From an uncultured Photobacterium sp. (GTDB lineage Bacteria; Pseudomonadota; Gammaproteobacteria; Enterobacterales; Vibrionaceae), in the NCBI RefSeq assembly GCF_947502415.1, contig NZ_CANMZV010000001.1:124001-188000 (forward strand): a DNA stretch of 64,000 nucleotides, in the 5' to 3' direction. How positions within the stretch are numbered: position 1 is the stretch's first letter; every line of letters begins with the position of its first letter. Under the pieces are notes generated by a model that was not told the origin of the DNA, searched no databases, and worked only from the letters and a program-made list of their open reading frames with translations. The translations under genes and the position numbers were made by a program. Below, piece after piece: positions 45,910-55,344 of this stretch.

Positions 45910-47021
45910 AGCGGTTGACGATACTATTGTTTGGAGTGGTATTTAGTTCTCAGCTCTGGAGTCAGCAGTGTGATTGGCCCCTGTGGGATACATTTAAGAC
46001 AACCTATATTCAGGATAGTGGCCGTGTTCTTGATGGGTCAGATAAGAGACAGATCACGACTTCTGAAGGTCAGTCATATGCCTTATTTTTTGCTTTAGTG
46101 GCAAATGACCCCGATACGTTTCAGCAATTATTTAATTGGACGCAAAAGCACTTAGCTAAAGGGGATTTAACTGCCCGCCTTCCGGCCTGGCTATGGGGGA
46201 AAGATAAGCAAGGACGTTACACTATTCTGGATGATAATTCTGCTTCTGATTCAGATCTTTGGATTGCCTATACTTTGTATGAAGCTGGCCGTCTTTGGAA
46301 TAATGATTATTACCAGAATATGGGATATTTATTGGCAAGCCGGATCTTGAGAGAGGAAACGGTTAAATTAAGTACAGATGAACGCCAATTATTACCTGCA
46401 CCTGAGGGATTTGTCTTAGGGAGTAATGTCTACCGTTTAAATCCTAGTTATGTTCCCATTCAACTAATTGAAAAGATGGCAACAGTTTTCACTCATCAAG
46501 ACTGGAGTGCTTTAAGAAAAGGCAGTGAAAACCTTATTATCCAATCAATGCCAAAAGGTTTTAGTCCCGACTGGGTTGTGTATTCATCGAAAGGATATGC
46601 CAGCGATAAGAAAACAAAAGGTAAAGGGAGTTATAACGCCATTCGGACATACCTGTGGGCCGGAATGCTCGCTGATGATGATCCATTTAAGCCAAAAGTA
46701 TTGAAAAAGATGCAACCAATGGTTGCTGCAAATATCCGACAAGGGAAACCACCTCAATTTGTTAATTCACGCAATGGAACTTATAAAGGTCAAGGCTCTC
46801 CTGGGTTTTCAGCTTCAATGTTGCCGCTATTAGTATCTTCAGGGAAGGAAGAATTGGCGAACAATCAGTATCAGCTTGTGGAAAAAACGCTTCGAAGTCT
46901 TCAGGATGATTATTATTACGATAATGTATTGGCCTTGTTTGGCCGTGGTTGGTATGAAAACCGCTATCGATTTACAAGTGATGGTAGCTTACAAACATAT
47001 TGGGAGACACAATGCTTGTAA
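45906..47021 (+). CDS. bcsZ: BcsZ, periplasmic GH8 endoglucanase
   Basis: 371 residues. A signal peptide ends near residue 19 (FSSQLWSQ). GH8 features: TTSEGQSYALFFALVANDP (catalytic-region Glu in SEGQ), the LDDNSASDSDLWIAYTLYEA block with the catalytic Asp, and TYLWAGM. It trims or clears cellulose in the periplasm. The ATG at 45906, with AGGAGGGGAG upstream, overlaps the bcsB stop. An upstream in-frame start at 45813 lies wholly inside bcsB and is not used. Confidence 0.95.
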   Translation: MKRLTILLFGVVFSSQLWSQQCDWPLWDTFKTTYIQDSGRVLDGSDKRQITTSEGQSYALFFALVANDPDTFQQLFNWTQKHLAKGDLTARLPAWLWGKDKQGRYTILDDNSASDSDLWIAYTLYEAGRLWNNDYYQNMGYLLASRILREETVKLSTDERQLLPAPEGFVLGSNVYRLNPSYVPIQLIEKMATVFTHQDWSALRKGSENLIIQSMPKGFSPDWVVYSSKGYASDKKTKGKGSYNAIRTYLWAGMLADDDPFKPKVLKKMQPMVAANIRQGKPPQFVNSRNGTYKGQGSPGFSASMLPLLVSSGKEELANNQYQLVEKTLRSLQDDYYYDNVLALFGRGWYENRYRFTSDGSLQTYWETQCL

Positions 47022-50000
47022 AATATGTACTACGGACGGTTATTGTATCCATCATATTATCTTGTTTTATCTATAGCGGGACGGTTTGGTCATTGTCGGC
47101 GAAACAGCGTGCACAAATTTACGCAGACTCATCTGAATCAACACATCCTCCTAGAAATATCGGAACAGTTAAGTCTACTGAATGGTTACATAGTCAGATT
47201 TATATTGCCGAGTTAATGTACCGGGATGACATAGTTGAAGCTGCGCTAGACCGCTTATTAGCCATTGATTCGAAGGATGTGATTGGATTAGCTGCTCAAG
47301 CTAGGCTGGATGTTCAAAGAAATAACATTACTAATGGGAAACAAGTTTTAATTGATTTATTGAAATTATATCCTAAAAAACGTTCAGTATTGTTATTACA
47401 GACATATTTGTCTGCTCATACGGATAATAGTGCTGAATACAGGCAAATAAAATTACTCACTAAGCTTGGGCGCACCCAAGATGCTATAGAAAAGTATGAG
47501 GCGATTTTCCCATATGGAATGCCAACAAACCTGATTAAGTTAGATTATCTTTCTTTGCTTGGTGAAAAAGATGCTAACTGGACTCGGGTAAAAAATGAAT
47601 TGGAACAAATGAACTATCAATTTCCAGGTGTTCCCATTCTGCAGCTACATTTGGCCACTCATTTGAGAAAGCGTGAGCCCGCCAATACTTGGGTATTATC
47701 TACATTACAGAGGTTGTCAGTTGATCCGAAATTAGGAAGGCAAGCCGCAGATGCTTGGTTGAGGTCATTGTCTGATATGCCTGTAACGGCCTCATGGGCG
47801 AAGTATCATGCTTTGCTAGCAAGTTATTTTCCTGATGATTTAGAAATTCAGCAAGCTAATATTTCAGCACAATCACGTTGGCGTCAAGAGCAGGAATGGT
47901 TAAAAGATCCGACGTATATAGCTAAACTACGTGGGATTGCCTTAATGAAGTCTGATGATCCCAAGAAGTTACCTTCTGCTTATAAGCAACTTAGTTATGC
48001 TCTGACTACCCGTCCCAAAGATTCTGAATTATTAGAAGCTATGGGGAAATATTATTTACGTAAGGGGAAATCAGAAAAAGCACTTTCTTATTTTAAACGA
48101 GCAAAACGTTATGATGACGATCCGGATAATTTAAGCAAATATAATTCACTGATTCATACTTCTCAATATTGGACCTACTTGGAACGCGGTGATTTACAAG
48201 TCGAAAAAGGTAACTTTACTGAAGCGAAAAAAAACTATCTAAAGGCTCTGGGCTTATCGCCTAATATTGTCTATGGATATAATCGCCTGGCAAGCCTGGC
48301 TCTTTTGGGGTTGAATTACACATCAGCCGTTTCACGTTATAAACAAGCTATAAAAAAGGTACCGCTAAATAAAACCGCGCTACGAGGGATATTAAGAACC
48401 TATAGCAAACAGGGGCAGTATAAAACAGCCTTGCAACAGGCTGAAGCCTTCTCAATTGCTCAGAGAAAGGTTGTTCGTGATGATATAAGTGCGCTGAGAG
48501 TAAAAATATTAGCTCAGAAATTGCAGGGATACTCAGTTGACGATGACAAGCTGAAAATTGCGAAGGTCATTGATGAGTTAATTAAAGTGAGCCCGAAAGA
48601 CCCATGGATCAGAGCTGATATTGCAGATTATTTATTCGATAATGGTCTGATAACACTGGCTAATAACTTGATGGAGGATTGGTCGAAATCGAGTCGGGAT
48701 CCTGAAATGGCTTTTGCTTATGGAGAGTTCTTATCTAAACAGGCACGTTTGGAAGAAGCTATTGTAGTAATGGACGCTGTTCCGAAAGCTCAACGTTCTG
48801 TTGAAATGGACGAAACGCTCAAACGCTTTACATTTCAGTTCAAAGTAAATAGTGCAGTTGCCTTATATGAGCAGGAACCCGATAAAGCGGTTGAGCTTTT
48901 GCAAAGTTATACACGGCCTGATGAAATAGAAGGCCAATTAGAGTTGGCCTCTGCTTGGATATTTTTTGGCGATCAAGAAAAGGCTAGAGCTGTTATTGGT
49001 TCTCCGGACCTTTCTGAAATGAGTACTGAGTTATTATTACGCTACGGCAAAATATTGGTTGATATTGAGGATGAGGAATCTTTTCAACAGTGGCGTCTTG
49101 TAGTGAGGGAGCAGCACCCTCTTTTTACTTATGCACATCAGGTGAAATGGGCGACAGTGCTTTACGATGCTAATGAAGGGCAAGAGGCAACACAGTTGTT
49201 AGCTCAATTGACAGATCGGAAAGATGGTAGCGTGGTTGATAAATGGAAATCGCTAACTGTCGCTATGGAAAATCAGCAATGGGAAACGGCAGAGACGTTA
49301 GCTTATCAAACACTGCTAGCCGACAGGCAGGAAAAGCAACCATTGCCTGAAGGTGAAGGTGAAGGTGAAGGTGAAGGTGAAGGTGAAAAGACATTGTCGC
49401 TAGAGACAATGTATATTGAAGCTGATGATTATTGGTTAACTCGAAACGTAAAATCCGATATTGATACATTACGCGCACGGGAAGATGGCCATATAAAAAT
49501 GGGTTTCGATTTCGGCTTTCAAGATGGCGAAAACCAAGAGCTACAAGTACCGTTTGAGGCAAGAGTTCCATTTTCTGAGTATGACGGACATCTGGTTGTC
49601 AAGGTTGATTATGTTCAATTAAGTTCTGGAAAACAGACATTTTACGATAGTGATGTCAGCTTTGATCATGATGATAGCGGGACGGCGGTGGGACTTGGTT
49701 GGGAAGCAAACGACTGGCGCGCAGATATAGGAACAACGCCAATGGGTTTTCTAAATACAGAACTAGTTGGCGGTATAGAAAAAAATTATGACCTTGATAG
49801 CTACTCTCTTCGTGCTGTCTTGTCCCGTCGCCCTGAAACAAGTACCACGGTGTCATATGCCGGCATGGTTGTAGAGGATTTACAAAGTAGTCAGGAATGG
49901 GGAGGTGTATTAAGCACCGGTGTAAATATAGGAGTGTCATGGGATGAAGGAGGGCCTTATGGTGGATGGTCCAGTATTCAATATCATTCTTTATCCGGTG

Positions 50001-50512
50001 AAAATGTGGCAGATAACACTCGTTTTGCTTTGCTGGGCGGCGGGTATTGGAAGCTAATTAATGATGATGACGAGCGCTTGAGTATTGGAGCCAGTGCGTT
50101 TTATATGAGTTACGACAAGAACCTGGGGGAATATGCGCTAGGGCATGGTCCATATTATAGCCCGCAGTCGTACTTTTCCCTTTCTCTACCGATCAGTTAT
50201 TACGGTCGATATCAGAATATTTGGGCGTATTCTGCTTATGCCTCTGTGTCAAATTCATGGAGTGAATTAGATGCACCATATAAGCTAAATGGCAGTAAAG
50301 ATACAGGAGGTGGCTTTGGCTATACATTGCGCCTTGCCGTAGAAAAGCGAATTGCCCCGAAGTGGTATTTAGGTGCCATGTTGGATGCTGAGCGTTCTGA
50401 CTCCTATGATCCAAACCATTTTCAGTTGTATGCCAAGTATACGTTTAGTAATCGCTGGCAGCCTATTCAGAGTCCGCCTGAACCAATTACTTTATATGCG
50501 GGCTACTATTGA
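47012..50512 (+). CDS. bcsC: BcsC, TPR scaffold and outer-membrane cellulose porin
   Basis: 1166 residues from the ATG at 47012 (GGGAGA upstream), overlapping bcsZ by 10 bases. A signal peptide (about 1-28) leads about 20 TPR-like helix pairs in the periplasm, to about residue 775. A Glu-Gly repeat comes next, then a C-terminal beta-barrel (alternating aromatic strands, end YAKYTFSNRW and YAGYY) that exports cellulose. The repeat of six GAAGGT units sits exactly at the scaffold/barrel junction. Last gene of the operon; a terminator follows. Confidence 0.95.
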   Translation: MLVKYVLRTVIVSIILSCFIYSGTVWSLSAKQRAQIYADSSESTHPPRNIGTVKSTEWLHSQIYIAELMYRDDIVEAALDRLLAIDSKDVIGLAAQARLDVQRNNITNGKQVLIDLLKLYPKKRSVLLLQTYLSAHTDNSAEYRQIKLLTKLGRTQDAIEKYEAIFPYGMPTNLIKLDYLSLLGEKDANWTRVKNELEQMNYQFPGVPILQLHLATHLRKREPANTWVLSTLQRLSVDPKLGRQAADAWLRSLSDMPVTASWAKYHALLASYFPDDLEIQQANISAQSRWRQEQEWLKDPTYIAKLRGIALMKSDDPKKLPSAYKQLSYALTTRPKDSELLEAMGKYYLRKGKSEKALSYFKRAKRYDDDPDNLSKYNSLIHTSQYWTYLERGDLQVEKGNFTEAKKNYLKALGLSPNIVYGYNRLASLALLGLNYTSAVSRYKQAIKKVPLNKTALRGILRTYSKQGQYKTALQQAEAFSIAQRKVVRDDISALRVKILAQKLQGYSVDDDKLKIAKVIDELIKVSPKDPWIRADIADYLFDNGLITLANNLMEDWSKSSRDPEMAFAYGEFLSKQARLEEAIVVMDAVPKAQRSVEMDETLKRFTFQFKVNSAVALYEQEPDKAVELLQSYTRPDEIEGQLELASAWIFFGDQEKARAVIGSPDLSEMSTELLLRYGKILVDIEDEESFQQWRLVVREQHPLFTYAHQVKWATVLYDANEGQEATQLLAQLTDRKDGSVVDKWKSLTVAMENQQWETAETLAYQTLLADRQEKQPLPEGEGEGEGEGEGEKTLSLETMYIEADDYWLTRNVKSDIDTLRAREDGHIKMGFDFGFQDGENQELQVPFEARVPFSEYDGHLVVKVDYVQLSSGKQTFYDSDVSFDHDDSGTAVGLGWEANDWRADIGTTPMGFLNTELVGGIEKNYDLDSYSLRAVLSRRPETSTTVSYAGMVVEDLQSSQEWGGVLSTGVNIGVSWDEGGPYGGWSSIQYHSLSGENVADNTRFALLGGGYWKLINDDDERLSIGASAFYMSYDKNLGEYALGHGPYYSPQSYFSLSLPISYYGRYQNIWAYSAYASVSNSWSELDAPYKLNGSKDTGGGFGYTLRLAVEKRIAPKWYLGAMLDAERSDSYDPNHFQLYAKYTFSNRWQPIQSPPEPITLYAGYY
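49349..49384 (+). repeat. Six tandem GAAGGT hexanucleotides inside bcsC
   Basis: Six perfect copies encode Glu-Gly six times at about residues 780-791 of BcsC. Copy-number change would keep the frame and only lengthen or shorten the linker between TPR scaffold and barrel. Confidence 0.95.
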
Positions 50513-50514
50513 AA

Positions 50515-50545
50515 AATAAAAGCCTGTAAATTGCAGGCTTTTATT
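50515..50545. terminator. Bidirectional terminator between bcsC and cti
   Basis: A 12-bp perfect stem AATAAAAGCCTG / CAGGCTTTTATT with a 7-base loop, lying between the convergent stops. Confidence 0.88.
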
Positions 50546-50560
50546 CGTCAGGCTAAATTT

Positions 50561-52942
50561 TTAACGGTTTTCGATTCGGTTGTAATCGAGCAAGCCAGAT
50601 TCAATCGGATAATTAGAGCGGTATAGCTGGTTCAGTTTGTCACTGAACGACCAGAAATCCGAACTGGTTCTGCGTACACCGAACTTATCGAGCAATTCTC
50701 GGTAATCATCTTCAGACTGGATCGCTTGAACCTGAGATGCCAACTGAGGCAGTTGTGCTTCAGGGATATGCCAGAACGCCCCCGGATAACTGCCGAGAAG
50801 TCCTTTCACTAATGAAACGTTATCATTTTCCGGTAATCGATTTGATTCTTCGTCAAACAGGCTTGAGATGTTCTTGTGGGCACTATTTCGAACCAAAGTG
50901 AACAGCTGTGCTTTGACATTGCGGTTGCTTGGTTCAACCATAATGAATGTCAATTCAGGGAATAATGTTGCCTGTTTACCCTGAAGCTTACCGATAGTTT
51001 CAAGTGCAGCGATACTGTCCGGTGCTAATTGAGTATTAGTCAGTTCATACCTTTCAGAACTGACGCCATCCAATCGCGCTTGTAGCATACCCAGCAATTC
51101 TTTTTTCGGATTGTCAGTTGAGTATTTAACCCCGGTTGGCTGGTTAAATTCGTTGATATCTCCCTGAATAAAATTGCTCAGGTGCTGGTTTGAATCCTGA
51201 TACCAATCAGCAAGTTCTTCGCGTCTCGTTTCTACCGGTAGTAGTGACAGAAAGTTGGATTCGCCTTCCATTCGAAGGAAGTCCATGTACATCCGGGTTA
51301 CTAATTGATGGCCGAAGTTACCATAGACATCAAAGCCGGCAACCAGTAGGTAATGGATGCGCTCAAGCAGTGAATAGTCGAGAACCCAAGCTGTTTTGGG
51401 TGGCTCACCAACCAAGCCTTTGGCAACAGTGGCGCTGTCAAAGTGGCGTAACACGGTTAGTGTGGCGTTATCGTTGTGGTTATCGCCATCCCAAATTAGT
51501 TCGGTTGTCAGGTGCTCACCGTTTTCAAATGCCTGGTTAAGGAGGTTATTTTTGGCTCGCAGGAAACGACCTTGTTGTTTGGCATAGGAAACCCAATTGG
51601 TAATCGGTAGGGTTGTACTGTCTTTTTCCGCCGGTAGGCGCAGGTTCTCTGCTTGAGCCTGGTAGAAGCTGTTGACACTAGGAATATCTGCCATATCTGG
51701 ATCAACGAAGAACACCCAGAAGCGGTCATTAATTACGTTTAATGCCAACTGTCCGCGGCAAACCGGTCCTTTAATGAAGCCCATAATGGTATTTTGCGAA
51801 TTATCGATCATAAAGCGATAGCGGGCATTTACCGGTAGTTGCTGAAATGACATCAGCGGGTTTGCTGCTAGTTCTGGTGCATAGCCTGGTAGCGCGTGAA
51901 CAGTATACTCCGGTTCGAAGAACAGTGATTTAAAGCGCATCATTTTTTCTGCACTTAATGCATATGGCATATGGGTTTTGTCGACGATAGTTTCGCGAAC
52001 TTGTACCAAGCGGTAGTACACTCTGTCAATGCCAGGATCATCAAATGGTCGGCGTGTGGCGATGACATCAACAGGTTTTCCCGGTGCAGTTCGTGAGCGA
52101 ACGATGTTAAAGAAAACAGGCTCTTTTTCATCAGAAAAATACAGATGCGAGACAAACAAATGCTCGAAGATATAGCGGCTGACGAGTTGCTCTTTCAATG
52201 AATCACCGTTGAGGAAGCTTTCCCATTTCTTAACTTTTTCCAGAGTGGCTGTTGAAGGAGGCGCAACACCTGTCATTGGTGATCCGGCAGCCAGCCATTC
52301 CATCAGTGTATCGTTTTCACTTTGGCTGATTTGCGGAAGGCCATAAGGCATTCCCCATTCCGGGTAGTCATGCTCATATTGACTCATTTCCTCGATCGTC
52401 GGACATTGCTGATCCCTATCCAGCGAGAAGTCCCAGCTATCATGGTCGAGAATTTTTTGATCGGGTAGTGGATGCGCTTGTTTGAGTTGAAGCATTCTGG
52501 CCATAACGCCGGCTTGAGTATTGGCTTCGGGCGATTGTTCGCGCTCGTTGAGAATCGGTGTAAATCCTTTCTCACGCCATTCAGCCGTTGACTGAGCATC
52601 AATGAACATACGCGTAGTCTTTGCCGCCAGAAGTCGTGTGCCTTCATAGACTTTTTCTTTGTTGGCACCGCGATCGATACCTTCTGCTGATGATAGTTTC
52701 AGCTGGCAAGGGGCATCGTAACAGGCATGGCAAACCACGCAGCGGTTTTCAATGATCGGCTTAACATCTCTCAGGTAGCGCTGGGCGACAGGTGTTGATG
52801 TCGGGAACATGCGTTCCTGAGGTTCAGGCGTTCCATAGAGCTGGTCATAATTAAAGCCAGCGTAGACGGCACACCCGGAGAAGACAAGTGTAGTTAATAT
52901 TGCTACGGCACGTTTGGTATGCTTCAACAAGGGTAAACTCAT
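50561..52942 (-). CDS. cti: Fatty acid cis/trans isomerase (Cti)
   Basis: 793 residues. The N-terminal hydrophobic leader ends in a lipobox-like VFSGC, so export and possibly lipidation are likely. A cytochrome c-type heme site CVVCH lies near residue 70, inside NRCVVCHACYDAPCQLKLSS. Cti proteins isomerise cis- to trans-unsaturated membrane acyl chains in the periplasm, stiffening membranes under solvent, heat or salt stress. The length matches the family. A CadC/ToxR-like membrane regulator is encoded 122 bases upstream on the same strand. Confidence 0.93.
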   Translation of the reverse strand: MSLPLLKHTKRAVAILTTLVFSGCAVYAGFNYDQLYGTPEPQERMFPTSTPVAQRYLRDVKPIIENRCVVCHACYDAPCQLKLSSAEGIDRGANKEKVYEGTRLLAAKTTRMFIDAQSTAEWREKGFTPILNEREQSPEANTQAGVMARMLQLKQAHPLPDQKILDHDSWDFSLDRDQQCPTIEEMSQYEHDYPEWGMPYGLPQISQSENDTLMEWLAAGSPMTGVAPPSTATLEKVKKWESFLNGDSLKEQLVSRYIFEHLFVSHLYFSDEKEPVFFNIVRSRTAPGKPVDVIATRRPFDDPGIDRVYYRLVQVRETIVDKTHMPYALSAEKMMRFKSLFFEPEYTVHALPGYAPELAANPLMSFQQLPVNARYRFMIDNSQNTIMGFIKGPVCRGQLALNVINDRFWVFFVDPDMADIPSVNSFYQAQAENLRLPAEKDSTTLPITNWVSYAKQQGRFLRAKNNLLNQAFENGEHLTTELIWDGDNHNDNATLTVLRHFDSATVAKGLVGEPPKTAWVLDYSLLERIHYLLVAGFDVYGNFGHQLVTRMYMDFLRMEGESNFLSLLPVETRREELADWYQDSNQHLSNFIQGDINEFNQPTGVKYSTDNPKKELLGMLQARLDGVSSERYELTNTQLAPDSIAALETIGKLQGKQATLFPELTFIMVEPSNRNVKAQLFTLVRNSAHKNISSLFDEESNRLPENDNVSLVKGLLGSYPGAFWHIPEAQLPQLASQVQAIQSEDDYRELLDKFGVRRTSSDFWSFSDKLNQLYRSNYPIESGLLDYNRIENR

Positions 52943-53064
52943 GAAATTATTATGGTTAGCAAAACGGTATAGCTACATTTTATAGGCTGGCTATCAATGA
53001 TAACAAGTTATTATTGATACGATGTTCAATTAACCGGTTACTGTTCAGGTTTTGATTGCAAACT

Positions 53065-54321
53065 TTAACCGTTAAACAACTTGTTGTAGCTGGTACTGTT
53101 ATTAACCCAGTAAATGCCGGTGTCAGCGTAGAAAACCAGATTAAGAAATGGTTGTTGGTACAGTAAGTAGCTGTAGACGATACGCTTTTTTTTGAAATCT
53201 TCACGCATTCGGGATTCTGTCATCAGCGCGGTTGATTTGTCCTCGATAATAATATCGTTGGGCTGGTATGCCCAATGGAACATATCAGGCTTCAGTTCGG
53301 CGGTAGCCAGAAAAGGAGAGTGGTTTTCAACAACGGAAATTGTTGCAGCCCTTACAGATAAAGCATGGTGAAAATCAGTTTCTTTTTCAGTAATAAAAGA
53401 CATATAAGAGTAGCTGAAATTACCCGGTGAATTGTTCGATATATAGTAGTGAACAATCTTAGATTGGATACCTGAATCATCCATGTAGTTCATATATACT
53501 TGCGACGTTGGTTCCCGCGCCATGTCTGTCTGGATGATAGGCGATTCACGAAAGGTCTGTGTACTGGTGACTAAAAATTGTGAGAATTTTTCCCAGTCGT
53601 TCTCTTCTATTGTATATGCGAAATCGGTGTTCGGCAGGCACGCTTTCTCTTTATCTACCTGGCACCATGCAACAGAGTAGATATCATGCCCTTTATAGGC
53701 ATAGGCTTTAATATTTTGGATTGTAGGCTGCTTGAAACGTGCAGTATGCTCACGATAGATATCGCTAAGCTTTTGTTTTATATCGTTTAGGTCTGTTTGA
53801 TTGCTGGCAATAAACATCAGTTTGTTATTATCCCAAGCTTCTGTCTCTGTTAGGAAGTTAATTTGTGCGGGTGTTTGGAAATGATTGCCTTTCCAATAAA
53901 TAGAGGCGCTGGTAACAAGAACTGATGCAGCAAGTAGAGAGTAAGTAACTACCTGTTTTCTTATACGCTTCTGTCGGTCAGTAGCGATTTTTTTCATTGG
54001 GTATAGCAGGCGTTCAAATTGGGTGATTTGATAGCCGACACGAGGCAATGTCTCAATTACATCGCCTTTTCGTCTTTCCTGTAGTTTAACCCTTAGTGCA
54101 CGGATTACCTGAAACAATGAAGCTTCTGAGACAATCCGATCAGGCCATCCGGCCTTTAACAGTTCACCTTTGGTGACTGGCCGATGATTGTTAATCAGAA
54201 AAGTGAGGATGTTCTGTTCAGAAAGGTTAAGCTTTTGTGTTGAATCAGCAGATTGGATTATGCCCAGGCTCGGAATGAAGTAAACTTCAGTTCGAAATTT
54301 AATCTGTTCGTTGCTTGACAT
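53065..54321 (-). CDS. CadC/ToxR-like membrane-bound transcription regulator
   Basis: 418 residues. An N-terminal OmpR-type winged helix (about 5-103, with NLSEQNILTFLINNHRPVTK and DVIETLPRVGYQI) lies in the cytoplasm. A single membrane helix follows (about 124-142, VVTYSLLAASVLVTSASIYW), then a periplasmic domain of about 270 residues without a family I recognise. Such one-component regulators sense envelope conditions directly. Its place just upstream of cti on the same strand makes cti a candidate target (inference). Confidence 0.85.
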   Translation of the reverse strand: MSSNEQIKFRTEVYFIPSLGIIQSADSTQKLNLSEQNILTFLINNHRPVTKGELLKAGWPDRIVSEASLFQVIRALRVKLQERRKGDVIETLPRVGYQITQFERLLYPMKKIATDRQKRIRKQVVTYSLLAASVLVTSASIYWKGNHFQTPAQINFLTETEAWDNNKLMFIASNQTDLNDIKQKLSDIYREHTARFKQPTIQNIKAYAYKGHDIYSVAWCQVDKEKACLPNTDFAYTIEENDWEKFSQFLVTSTQTFRESPIIQTDMAREPTSQVYMNYMDDSGIQSKIVHYYISNNSPGNFSYSYMSFITEKETDFHHALSVRAATISVVENHSPFLATAELKPDMFHWAYQPNDIIIEDKSTALMTESRMREDFKKKRIVYSYLLYQQPFLNLVFYADTGIYWVNNSTSYNKLFNG

Positions 54322-54410
54322 TTATACCTCTGCTTTTCGGAGAAAAAGCGTAACTTTAAATATAAAAGTAGCCCCAATCACTTTAGTGAGGGCGTACTTG
54401 AAATTGCCCT

Positions 54411-54438
54411 TTAACACTAGCGGTTTCAAGAGTGTTAA
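54411..54438. other. Inverted repeat in the regulator leader region
   Basis: TTAACACT and AGTGTTAA (8 bp, perfect, 12-base spacer) lie about 90 bases upstream of the CadC-like gene. It is a possible operator or leader hairpin. The rest of the 54322-54625 gap is AT-rich, without a gene I can support. Confidence 0.35.
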
Positions 54439-54588
54439 GTGCGGGGGCATTTAACAAAATATGGGCAATGTTCATTAATGTTTTACGTCGAAAAACAAGT
54501 TTACCATGAAAAATTGTGATTGGTATAAGTAGTTTGATTCGTAGGTTTTATTCTAATGAGTCAGTTCGGGATGTTTGTACGGAAAGAG

Positions 54589-54610
54589 AAGGGAGGTATG
54601 TTCCTCCCTT
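54589..54610 (-). terminator. Weak terminator-like hairpin after the 54626-55078 gene
   Basis: AAGGGAGG pairs with CCTCCCTT around six bases; on the minus strand it is followed by CTCTTTCC, not a clean T-run. Confidence 0.5.
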
Positions 54611-54625
54611 GGGTAAACAACAAGA

Positions 54626-55078
54626 TTATTTCTTGAAGATTTCTTGGAACTCGCGTTTCATTGGCGGGTTGCGACGAGCTTTTTTAAGCTGTTTGCACAT
54701 GTCTTTAACGCAGTTGAAAAGTACTTTATCCAGCATTACAGCTTTGTACTCTGCGAATTCGTCATCAGACATATCTGCAGGTTTTTCTGATTCCTGCATT
54801 TCGCCCAGGAAGTCAACGCCTGAGTAGCTTTGGCTTAGAGCGATTAGAGAGTGAAACTGCTCGAAGTTATCAAGTACGTTTTGCGCACTTGCTGGCAGTT
54901 GGTCCCATGCCTGACGAGAAGTGTCTTCTGATGCTTTGTATACGTTTACCAGCATATCCAGAAGCTCTTCTGGCACTTCTTCAAATTCAACAACTTGGCG
55001 TAGTTCAGGAGAACAGTCGTCAAGAGTGATTTTCACTTCTTCTACTGTTTGCTCTTCTTTTTTTTCGATTTCAGACAT
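54626..55078 (-). CDS. Acidic hypothetical protein (DUF3069-like)
   Basis: 150 residues, soluble and mostly helical. The acidic N-terminus begins MSEIEKKEEQTVEEV, the middle block reads QLPASAQNVLDNFEQFHSL, and the C-terminus is basic (KQLKKARRNPPMKREFQEIF). It resembles DUF3069 proteins of marine gammaproteobacteria, from memory; function is unknown. A single gene with its own leader and a hairpin downstream. Confidence 0.7.
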   Translation of the reverse strand: MSEIEKKEEQTVEEVKITLDDCSPELRQVVEFEEVPEELLDMLVNVYKASEDTSRQAWDQLPASAQNVLDNFEQFHSLIALSQSYSGVDFLGEMQESEKPADMSDDEFAEYKAVMLDKVLFNCVKDMCKQLKKARRNPPMKREFQEIFKK

Positions 55079-55264
55079 CGCTATTTCCTACAGCATGAAT
55101 AGTTAAGGAGGGGAATCCTATAGTCCTGTCAATAAAAGTCAACATAGTAATGATAGCGGAGCTTTCATCAGGATAATTTATCCGATGATTTGAATGAAAA
55201 TACCAACATTGTTTAGAAACTTGTTAACATAGTCACGTTAGTGCAGATGTGGTGAAGTTAAGCT

Positions 55265-55288
55265 CATATAAACTTTGGTGTTTATATG
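55265..55288. promoter_or_regulatory. Perfect inverted repeat upstream of the REC-GGDEF gene
   Basis: CATATAAAC-TTTGGT-GTTTATATG has 9-bp perfect arms and ends about 57 bases before the ATG. It is a candidate operator or leader hairpin; no binding protein is assigned. Confidence 0.4.
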
Positions 55289-55344
55289 TCTGTGCTATAA
55301 ATTAAAGACAGGACAATTGATTCTAGAACAACGGGATGCTTTAC

